From Saccoglossus kowalevskii (Eukaryota; Hemichordata; Enteropneusta; Harrimaniidae), in the NCBI RefSeq assembly GCF_000003605.2, contig NW_003129229.1:1-21597 (forward strand): a DNA stretch of 21,597 nucleotides. The letters are read 5' to 3'. The notes under the pieces are model-generated. The model was not told where the DNA came from, ran no database searches, and saw nothing but the letters and a program-made list of their open reading frames with translations. This document shows, piece by piece, positions 1 through 8,780 of this stretch. Every line of letters begins with the position of its first letter. The stretch's first letter is position 1. Both the position numbers and the translations under genes were made by a program.

Positions 1-120
1 CAGCTATTATATTCTAGTATTCACTGTGTTTGGTGTACTTGTACAGCTATATATTCTCAGTATTGACATTGTTCGATGTACTTGTACAGCTATTATATTG
101 TTAGTATTTACTGTGTTGGG

Positions 121-132
121 TGTACATGTACA
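121..132. other. Representative 12-bp palindrome TGTACATGTACA (one dyad per monomer)
   Basis: This is the first perfect example of the dyad that closes almost every monomer. It reads TGTAC, two bases, GTACA, and spans the junction between neighbouring copies. The two central bases vary: AT makes a perfect 12-bp palindrome, while TT, GT, AA and AC leave perfect 5-bp arms around a 2-bp centre. The dyad recurs at 44-bp steps through the window, several hundred times. Arm substitutions are much rarer than centre substitutions. A dimeric DNA-binding protein could recognise such a site, but nothing in the window shows this. It could equally be an accident frozen by amplification. Confidence 0.8.
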
Positions 133-262
133 GCTATTATATTCTAAGTATCTACAGTGTTCGATGTACTTGTACAGCTCTTATATTCTCAGTATTTACT
201 GTGTTCCGTGTACTTGTACAGCTATTATATTCTTAGTATTCACTGTGTTCGGTGAACTTGTA

Positions 263-304
263 CAGCTATTATATTCTCAGTATACAGTGTTCCCTGTACA
301 TGTA
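263..304. repeat. 42-bp short monomer (tracer variant)
   Basis: The monomer has tatacagtgttccctg where others have tattcacagtgttcggtg, a net loss of 2 bp plus ccctg in place of cggtg. The same rare form recurs at 8749-8790, 10416-10457 and 17972-18013, each followed by a ctaag / tctacag monomer. These four copies must share one origin, so the form is a good tracer of family D duplication. Confidence 0.85.
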
Positions 305-981
305 CAGCTATTATATTCTAAGTATCTACAGTGTTCGATGTACTTGTACACCTATTATATTCTTAGTATTCACTGTGTTCCGTGTACTTGTACAGCTATT
401 ATATTCTTAGAATCCACAGTGTTCGATGTACTTGTACAGCTATTATATTCTAAGTATTCACTGTGTTCCGTGTAGATGTACAGCTTTTATATTCTAAGTA
501 TCCACAGTGTTCGGTGTACTTGTACAGCTATTATATTCTTAGTATTCACTGTGTTAGGTGTACTTGTACAGCTATTATATTCTTAGTATTCACTGTGTTA
601 CGTGTACTTGTACAGCTATTATATTCTTATTATTCACTGTGTTGGGTGAATATGTACAGTTATTATATTCTTAGTATTCACTGTGTTCCGCGTACTTGTA
701 CAGCTATTATATTCTTAGTATTCACTGTGTTAGGTGTACTTGTACAGCTATTATATTCTTAGTATTCACTGTGTTCGGTGTACTTGTACAGCTATTATAT
801 TCTCAGTATTCACTGTGTTCGGTGTACGTGTACAGCTATTATATTCTTAGTATTCACAGTGTTCGGTGTACACGTACAGCTATTATATTCTTAGTATTCG
901 CAGTGTTCGATGTACTTGTACAGCTATTATATTCTCAGTATTCACAGTGTTCGGTGTACATGTACAGCTATTATATTCACA

Positions 982-1545
982 GTATTCACAGTGTTCGGTG
1001 TACTTGTACAGCTATTATATTCTCAGTATTCACAGTGTTCGGTGTACATGTACAGCTATTATATTCTCAGTATTCACAGTGTTCGGTGTACTTGTACAGC
1101 TATTATATTCTCAATAGTGACAGTGTTCGATGTACTTGTACAGCTATTATATTCTTAGTATTCACAGTGTTCGGTGTACATGTACAGCTATTATATTCTC
1201 AGTACTCACAGTGTTCGGTGTACTTGTACAGCTATTATATTCTTAGCATTCCCAGTGTTTGGTGTACATGTACAGCTATTATATTCACAGTATTCACAGT
1301 GTTCGGTGTACTTGTACAGCTATTATATTATCAGTATTCACTGTGTTCGGTGCACTTGTGCAGCTATTATATTCTTAGTATTCACAGTGTTCGGTGTACT
1401 TGTACACTATTATTTTCTCAGTATTCTCTTTGTTCGGTGTACATGTACAGCTATTATATTCTTAGTATTCTCAGTGTTCGGTGTACTTGTACAGCTATTA
1501 TATTCTCAGTATTCACAGTGTTCGATGTACTTGTACAGCTATTAT
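982..1545. repeat. Duplicated block E, copy of 5159-5722
   Basis: Matches 5159-5722 at a constant offset of 4177. Shared rare variants are tcaata-tgacag (1111 and 5288), the agtactcacag monomer, the cttgtgcag monomer, and the 43-bp monomer cactattattttctcag (1405 and 5582). The left edge is where cacag (this copy) and ctcag (other copy) differ. The right edge is where cttattattcacc follows here and ctcagtattcacag follows there. Part of the block also recurs at 19372-19560. Confidence 0.8.
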
Positions 1546-1554
1546 ATTCTTATT

Positions 1555-1880
1555 ATTCACCGTGTTAGGTGTACTTGTACAGCTATTATATTCTTAGTAT
1601 TCACTGTGTTCGGTGTACTTGTACAGCTATTATATTCTCAGTATTCACTGTGTTCGGTGTACGTGTACAGCTATTATATTCTTAGTATTCACAGTGTTCG
1701 GTGTACATGTACAGCTATTATATTCTTAGTATTCACAGTGTTCGATGTACATGTACAGCTATTATATTCTCAGTATTCACAGTGTTCGGTATACTTGTAC
1801 AGCTATTATATTCTTAGTATTGACAGTGTTCGATGTACTTGTACAGCTATTATATTGTTAGTATTCAATGTGTTGGGTGT
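1555..1880. repeat. Family D fragment abutting the first U unit
   Basis: Matches 9382-9707 at offset 7827. It includes the diagnostic run acgtg, ttcggtgtacatg, ttcgatgtacatg (1744 and 9571), ggtatacttg, tattgacag, and the ttcaatgtgttggg monomer (1868 and 9695). The match ends at the acaag dyad at 1881, where family U begins, so this is a D-to-U junction. Confidence 0.8.
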
Positions 1881-3726
1881 ACAAGTACAGCTATTATATT
1901 CTCAGTATTCTCTGTGTTCGGTGTACGTGTACAGCTATTATATTCTAAGTATCCACAGTGTTCGATATACTTGTACAGCTATTATATTCTCAGTATTTAC
2001 TGCGTTCCGTGTACTTGTACAGCTATTATATTCTTAGTATTCACTGTGTTCGGTGTACTTGTACAGCTATTATGTACTTAGTATTCACTGTGTTCGGTGT
2101 ACATGTACAACTATTATATTCTTAGTGTTCACTGTGTTCGGAGTACATGTACAACTATTATATTTTTAGTATTCACTGTGTTCGATGTACTTGTCCAGCT
2201 ATTATATTCTCAGTATTCACAGTGTTCGGTGTACGTGTACAGCTATTATATTCTTAGTATTCACAGTGTTCGGTGTACATGTACAGCTATTATATTCTTA
2301 GTATTCGCAGTGTTCGATGTACTTGTACAGCTATTATATTCTCAGTATTCACAGTGTTCGGTGTACATGTACAGCTATTATATTCTCAGTATTCACAGTG
2401 TTCGGTGTACTTGTACAGCTATTATATTCTCAGTATTGACAGTGTTCGATGTACTTGTACAGCTATTATATTCTTAGTATTCACAGTGTTCGGTGTACAT
2501 GTACAGCTATTATATTCTCAGTACTCACAGTGTTCGGTGTACTTGTACAGCTATTATATTCTTAGTATTCCCAGTGTTTGGTGTACATGTACAGCTATTA
2601 TATTCACAGTATTCACAGTGTTCTTTGTACTTGCACAGCTATTATATTCTCAGTATTCACAGTGTTCGGTGTACTTGTACAGCTATTATATTCACAGTAT
2701 TCCCTGTGTTCGGTGCACTTGTACAGCTATTATATTCTTAGTATTCACAGTGTTCGGTGTAATTGTACACTATTATTTTCTCAGTATTCACTTTGTTCGG
2801 TGTACATGTACAGCTATTATATTCTTAGTATTCGCAGTGTTCGATGTACTTGTACAGCTATTATATTCTCAGTATTCACAGTGTTCGGTGTACATGTACA
2901 GCTAATATATTCTCAGTATTTACAGTGTTCGGTATACTTGTACAGCTATTATATTCTCAGTGTTGACAGTGTTCGATGTACTTGTATGGCTATTATATTC
3001 TCAGTATTCACTGTGTTCGGTGTACATGTACAGCTATTATATTCTAAGTAACCACAGTGTTCGATGTACTTGTACAGCTATTATATTCTCAGTATTTACT
3101 GTGTTCGGTGTACATGTACAGCTATTACATTCTCAGTATTCACTGTGTTCGGTGTACATGTACAGCTATTATATTCTCAGTATTCACAGTGTTCGGTGTA
3201 CTTGTACAGCTATTATATTCTCAGTATTCACTGTGTTCGGTGTACATGTACAGCTATTGCATTCTCAGTATTCGCAGTGTTCGGTGTACTTGTACACCTA
3301 TTATATTCTTAGTATTCACTGTGTTCGGTGTACTTGTACAGCTATTATATTCTCAGTATTCACAGTATTCCGTGTACCTGTACAGTTATTATATTCTTAG
3401 TATTCACAGTGCTAGGTGCACATGTAAAGCTATTATGTTCTCAGTTTTCACAGTGTTCGGTGCACTTGTACAGCTATTATATTCTTAGTATTCACTGTGT
3501 TCGGTGTACTTGTACAGCTATTATATTCTCAGTATTCACAGTATTCGATGTACCTGTACAGCTATTATATTCTTAGTATTCACAGTGATCGGTGTACTTG
3601 TACTCTATTATTTTCTCAGTATTCACTTTGTTCGGTGTACATGTACAGCTATTATATTGTCAGTATTCACAGTGTTCGATGTACTTGTACAGCTATTATA
3701 TTCTCCGTATTCACAGTGTTCGATGT
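1881..3726. repeat. Family U higher-order unit, 1846 bp, first copy
   Basis: The unit starts at the rare acaagtacag dyad centre and runs to the base before its next occurrence at 3727. It is repeated at offset 12394 (14275-16120), and part of it at offsets 1846, 9580 and 18410. Marker monomers inside it, in order, are acgtg followed by ctaagtatcc and ttcgatatac, ttactgcg, ctattatgtactta, gtacaac with cttagtgttc, cttgtccag, agtactcacag, ttctttgtacttgcac, the 43-bp monomer at 2768, cagtgttgacag, ctaagtaacc, ctattgcattc, gtgctaggtgcac, gtgatcggtg, and a second 43-bp monomer at 3603. Exact length 1846 equals 42 monomers minus 2 bases, which fits two 43-bp monomers. Confidence 0.85.
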
Positions 3727-4447
3727 ACAAGTACAGCTATTATATTCTCAGTATTCTCTGTGTTCGGTGTACGTGTACAGCTATTATATTCTAAGTATCC
3801 ACAGTGTTCGATATACTTGTACAGCTATTATATTCTCAGTATTTACTGCGTTCCGTGTACTTGTACAGCTATTATATTCTTAGTATTCACTGTGTTCGGT
3901 GTACTTGTACAGCTATTATGTACTTAGTATTCACTGTGTTCGGTGTACATGTACAACTATTATATTCTTAGTGTTCACTGTGCTCGGAGTACATATACAA
4001 CTATTATATTTTTAGTATTCACTGTGTTCGATGTACTTGTCCAGCTATTATATTCTCAGTATTCACAGTGTTCGGTGTACGTGTACAGCTATTATATTCT
4101 TAGTATTCACAGTGTTCGGTGTACATGTACAGCTATTATATTCTTAGTATTCGCAGTGTTCGATGTACTTGTACAGCTATTATATTCTCAGTATTCACAG
4201 TGTTCGGTGTACATGTACAGCTATTATATTCTCCGTATTCACAGTGTTCGGTGTACTTGTACAGCTATTATATTCTCAGTATTGACAGTGTTCGATGTAC
4301 TTGTACAGCTATTATATTCTTAGTATTCACAGTGTTCGGTGTACATGTACAGCTATTATATTCTCAGTACTCACAGTGTTCGGTGTACTTGTACAGCTAT
4401 TATATTCTTAGTATTCCCAGTGTTCGGTGTACATGTAGAGCTATTAT
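3727..4447. repeat. Family U, partial second tandem copy
   Basis: Matches 1881-2601 at offset 1846, directly following the first unit. The same order of markers recurs: acaag, ttcgatatac, ttactgcg, ctattatgtactta, gtacaac, cttgtccag, acgtg, attcgcag, agtactcacag and attcccag. A few substitutions separate the two, for example tgctcgg and acatatacaac here. The match ends near 4447, where cttagtattcactg follows instead of cacagtattcacag. Confidence 0.85.
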
Positions 4448-4639
4448 ATTCTTAGTATTCACTGTGTTCGGTGTACATGTACAACTATTATATTCTTAGT
4501 ATTCACTGTGTTCGGTGTACATGCACAACTATTATATCCTTAGTATTCACTGTGTTCGGTGTACTTGTACAGCTATTATATTCTTAGTATTCACTGTGTT
4601 AGGAGTACTTGTACAGCTAATATATTCTCAGTATTCACA

Positions 4640-5150
4640 GTGTTCGGTGTACATGTACAGCTATTATATTCTTAGTATTCGCAGTGTTCGATGTACTTGT
4701 ACAGCTATTATATTCTCAGTATTCACAGTATTCGGTGTACATGTACAGCTATTATATTCGCAGTATTCACAGTGTTCGGTATACTTGTACAGCTATTATA
4801 TTCTCAGTATTGACAGTGTTCGATGTACTTGTACAGCTATTATATTGTTAGTATTCAATGTGTTGGGTGTACATGTACAGCTATTATATTCTCAGTATTC
4901 ACTGTGTTCGGTGTACATGTACAGCTATTGTATTCTATGTATCTACAGTGTTCGATGTACTTGTACAGCTACTATATTCTCAGTATTTACTGTGTTCCGT
5001 GTACTTGTACAGCTATTATATTCTTAGTATTCACTGTGTTCGGTGTACTTGTACAGCTATTATATTCTTAGTATTCACTGTGTTCGGTGTACATGTACAA
5101 CTATTGTATTATTAGTATTCACTGTGTTCGGTGTACATGCACAACTATTA
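4640..5150. repeat. Family D fragment
   Basis: Matches 8203-8713 at offset 3563. Shared markers are attcgcag (4680 and 8243), tattgacag, ttcaatgtgttg, tctacag and the gtacaactattgtatt monomer (5099 and 8662). The last matching monomer, atgcacaactattata, is followed by ttctcag here and by tccttag in the other copy. The interval 4448-4639 is ordinary monomers, including atgcacaactattatatcc at 4532. Confidence 0.75.
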
Positions 5151-5158
5151 TATTCTCA

Positions 5159-5722
5159 GTATTCACAGTGTTCGGTGTACTTGTACAGCTATTATATTCT
5201 CAGTATTCACAGTGTTCGGTGTACATGTACAGCTATTATATTCTCAGTATTCACAGTGTTCGGTGTACTTGTACAGCTATTATATTCTCAATATTGACAG
5301 TGTTCGATGTACTTGTACAGCTATTATATTCTTAGTATTCACAGTGTTCGGTGTACATGTACAGCTATTATATTCTCAGTACTCACAGTGTTCGGTGTAC
5401 TTGTACAGCTATTATATTCTTAGTATTCCCAGTGTTCGGTGTACATTTACAGCTATTATATTCACAGTATTCACATTGTTCGGTGTACTTGTACAGTTAT
5501 TATATTCTCAGTATTCACTGTGTTCGGTGCACTTGTGCAGCTATTATATTCTTAGTATTCACAGTGTTCGGTGTACTTGTACACTATTATTTTCTCAGTA
5601 TTCACTTTGTTCGGTGTACATGTACAGCTATTATATTCTTAGTATTCACAGTGTTCGGTGTACTTGTACAGCTATTATATTCTCAGTATTCACAGTGTTA
5701 GATGTACTTGTACAGCTATTAT
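5159..5722. repeat. Duplicated block E, second copy
   Basis: Copy of 982-1545 at offset 4177. Differences include acatttacag at about 5450, cacattg near 5470, and ttagatg in place of ttcgatg near 5699. The 43-bp monomer lies at 5582. The following 5723-5889 is ordinary monomers with two local indels: tatatctcag (2 bases short, near 5850) and an extra t in atatttctcag (near 5890). Confidence 0.8.
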
Positions 5723-5889
5723 ATTCTCAGTATTCACAGTGTTCGATGTACATGTACAGCTATTATATTCTTAGTATTCACAGCGTTCGGTGTACTTGTA
5801 CAGCTATTATATTCTTAGTATTCGCAGTGTTCGATTTACTTGTACAGCTATTATATCTCAGTATTCACAGTGTTGGGTGTACATGTACA

Positions 5890-7140
5890 GCTATTATATT
5901 TCTCAGTATTTACTGTGTTCCGTGTACTTGCACAGCTATTATATTCTTAGTATTCACTGTGTTCGGTGTACTTGTACAGCTATTATATTCTTAGTATTCA
6001 CTGTGCTCGGTGTACATGTACAACTATTGTATTCATAGTATTCACTGTGTTCGGTGTACATGCACAACTATTATATCCTTAGCATTCACTGTGTTTGGTG
6101 TACTTGTACAGCTATTATAGTCTCAGTATTCACTGTGTTCGGTGTACATGTACAGCTATTATATTCTTAGTATTCACTGCGTTCGGTGTACTTGTACAGC
6201 TATTACATTCTCAGTATTCACAGTGTTCGGTGTACGTGTACAGCTATTATATTCTCAGTATTCACAGTGTTCGGTGTACTTGTACAGCTATTATATTCTC
6301 AGTATTCACAGTGTTCGGTGTACATGTACAGCTATTATATTCTCAGTATTCACAGTGTTCGGTGTACTTGTACAGCTATTATATTCTCAATATTGACAGT
6401 GTTCGATGTACTTGTACAGCTATTATATTCTTAGTATTCACTGTGTTCCGTGTACTTGTACAGCTATTATAATCTTATTATTCACTGTGTTGGGTGAATA
6501 TGTACAGTTATTATATTCTTAGTATTCACTGTGTTACGTGTACTTGTACAGCTATTATATTCTTATTATTCACTGTGTTGGGTGAATATGTACAGTTATT
6601 ATATTCTTAGTATTCACTGTGTTAGGTGTACTTGTACAGCTATAATATTCTTAGTATTCACTGTGTTCGGTGTACTTGTACAGCTATTATATTCTCAGTA
6701 TTCACTGTGTTCGGTGTACGTGTACAGCTATTATATTCTTAGTATTCACAGTGTTCGGTGTACATGTACAGCTATTATATTCTTAGTATTCGCAGTGTTC
6801 GATGTACTTGTACAGCTATTATATTCTCAGTATTCACAGTGTTCGGTGTACATGTACAGCTATTATATTCTCAGTATTCACTGTGTTCGGTGTACATGTA
6901 CAGCTTTTGTATTGTAAGTATCTACAGTGTTCGATGTACTTGTACAGCTATTATATTCTCAGTATTCACTGTGTTCGGTGTACTTGTACAGCTATTATAT
7001 TCTTAGTATTCACTGTGTTCGGTGTACATGTACAACTATTGTATTCTTAGTATTCACTGTGTTCGGTGTACATGCACAACTATTATATCCTTAGCATTCA
7101 CTGTGTTCGGTGTACTTGTACAGCTATTATAGTCTCAGTA
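5890..7140. repeat. Rearranged family D region with internal 1012-bp duplication
   Basis: Several family D segments are stacked here. 5890-6140 matches 8530-8780 at offset 2640, including cttgcacagctatt and atatccttagc. 6010-6390 matches 7022-7402 at offset 1012 (23 monomers). 6610-6890 matches 8062-8342 at offset 1452, including ctataatattc (6641 and 8093). The monomer with cttttgtattgtaag at 6904 recurs at 8488, at offset 1584. Offsets that change by whole multiples of 44 show gain or loss of complete monomers. Two 88-bp dimers with gggtgaatatg lie at 6492 and 6580. Confidence 0.7.
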
Positions 7141-7462
7141 TTCACTGTGTTCGGTGTACATGTACAGCTATTATATTCTTAGTATTCACTGTGTTCGGTG
7201 TACTTGTACAGCTATTACATTCTCAGTATTCACAGTGTTCGGTGTACGTGAACAGCTATTATATTCTCAGTATTCACAGTGTTCGGTGTACTTGTACAGC
7301 TATTATATTCTCAGTATTCACAGTGTTCGGTGTACATGTACAGCTATTATATTCTCAGTATTCACAGTGTTCGATGTACTTGTACAGCTATTATATTCTC
7401 AGTATTGACATTGTTCGATGTACTTGTACAGCTATTATGTTGTTAGTATTCACTGTGTTGGG

Positions 7463-8780
7463 TGTACATGTACAGCTATTATATTCTAAGTATCTACAGT
7501 GTTCGATGTGCTTGTACAGCTATTATATTCTCAGTATTTACTGTGTTCCGTGTACTTGTACAGCTATTATATTCTTAGTATCCACAGTGTTCGATGTACT
7601 TGTACAGCTATAATATTCTCAGTATTCACTGTGTTCCGTGTACATGTACAGCTATTATATTCTAAGTATCCACAGTGTTCGGTGTACTTGTACAGCTATT
7701 ATATTCTTAGTATTCACTGTGTTCGGTGTACTTGTACAGCTATTATATTCTCAGTATTCACAGTGTTCCGTGTACTTGTACAGCTATTATATTCTTATTA
7801 TTCACTGTGTTGGGTGAATATGTACAGTTATTATATTCTTAGTATTCACTGTGTTCCGTGTACTTGTACAGCTATTATATTCTTATTATTCACTGTGTTG
7901 GGTGAATATGTACAGTTATTATATTCTTAGTATTCACTGTGTTCCGTGTACTTGTACAGCTATTATATTCTTATTATTCACTGTGTTGGGTGAATATGTA
8001 CAGTTATTATATTCTTAGTATTCACTGTGTTCCGTGTACTTGTACAGCTATTATATTCTTAGTATTCACTGTGTTAGGTGTACTTGTACAGCTATAATAT
8101 TCTTAGTATTCACTGTGTTCGGTGTACTTGTACAGCTATTATATTCTCAGTATTCACTGTGTTCGGTGTACGTGTACAGCTATTATATTCTTAGTATTCA
8201 CAGTGTTCGGTGTACATGTACAGCTATTATATTCTTAGTATTCGCAGTGTTCGATGTACTTGTACAGCTATTATATTCTCAGTATTCACAGTGTTCGGTG
8301 TACATGTACAGCTATTATATTCTCAGTATTCACAGTGTTCGGTATACTTGTACAGCTATTATATTCTCAGTATTGACAGTGTTCGATGTACTTGTACAGC
8401 TATTATATTGTTAGTATTCAATGTGTTGTGTGTACATGTACAGCTATTATATTCTCAGTATTCACTGTGTTCGGTGTACATGTACAGCTTTTGTATTGTA
8501 AGTATCTACAGTGTTCGATGTACTTGTACAGCTATTATATTCTCAGTATTTACTGTGTTCCGTGCACTTGCACAGCTATTATATTCTTAGTATTCACTGT
8601 GTTCGGTGTACTTGTACAGCTATTATATTCTTAGTATTCACTGTGTTCGGTGTACATGTACAACTATTGTATTCTTAGTATTCACTGTGTTCGGTGTACA
8701 TGCACAACTATTATATCCTTAGCATTCACTGTGTTCGGTGTACTTGTACAGCTATTATAGTCTCAGTATACAGTGTTCCC
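7463..8780. repeat. Family D higher-order unit, 1318 bp, first tandem copy
   Basis: Directly followed by a second copy at offset 1318 (30 monomers minus 2 bases). Private variants shared by the pair include ttcgatgtgcttg (7505 and 8823), cttagtatccacag followed by ctataatattctcag, three consecutive 88-bp dimers (7781-8044), and ctataatattcttag (8093 and 9411). The tail carries ttgtgtgtacatg, cttttgtattgtaag, atgcacaactattatatcc and ctattatagtctcag, and ends in the 42-bp monomer 8749-8790 at the boundary. Confidence 0.8.
7781..8044. repeat. 88-bp dimer sub-array, three copies
   Basis: Three exact-length 88-bp units at 7781-7868, 7869-7956 and 7957-8044. Each joins a cttattattcactgtgttggg monomer, whose dyad left arm is broken (tgaatatgtaca), to a cagttattat...ttccgtgtacttg monomer with an intact dyad. 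The same dimer occurs three times at 9099-9362, twice at about 18332-18480 and 6470-6610, and as single broken-dyad monomers near 644 and 20417. Confidence 0.88.

Larger units (their letters stand above)
45..953. repeat. Family D block, copy of 17754-18750
   Basis: This stretch matches 17754-18750 almost base for base. The offset is 17709 up to about position 650 and 17797 afterwards. The shift of 88 means the downstream copy carries one extra 88-bp dimer. Shared private variants include tattgacattg (61 and 17770), cagctctta (175 and 17884), the 42-bp monomer tatacagtgttccctg (281 and 17990), the ccgcgtac variant (688 and 18485), and the order acgtg monomer, attcgcag monomer near 824-900. Similarity stops near 953/18750, where this copy continues with an acatg monomer and the other with ggtatacttg. 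No gene is present. Confidence 0.85.

Noticed and set aside
5-16. TATA-like promoter in ctattatattct
   Set aside because: It occurs in every monomer with no initiator, downstream gene or unique context. The A/T-rich composition explains it.
27-44. CENP-B box in the ttcggtgtac part of the monomer
   Set aside because: The TTCG start and the A five bases later agree with the known box, but the essential CGGG portion is replaced by bases such as TGTA in all monomers I read.
121-132. Pumilio-type RNA site or hormone-receptor half-site in TGTACATG
   Set aside because: The Pumilio core needs UGUANAUA, and the last base here is G. The receptor element needs a different 15-bp dyad with a 3-bp spacer. 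Short matches in a repeat carry no weight.
696-1568. Long + strand ORF (290 codons) as a repetitive secreted or membrane protein gene
   Set aside because: Its residues come straight from the 44-bp repeat in whichever frame lacks a stop. Equivalent ORFs overlap in the other frames, with no unique domain, upstream signal or end. Stops are freely tolerated across the array.
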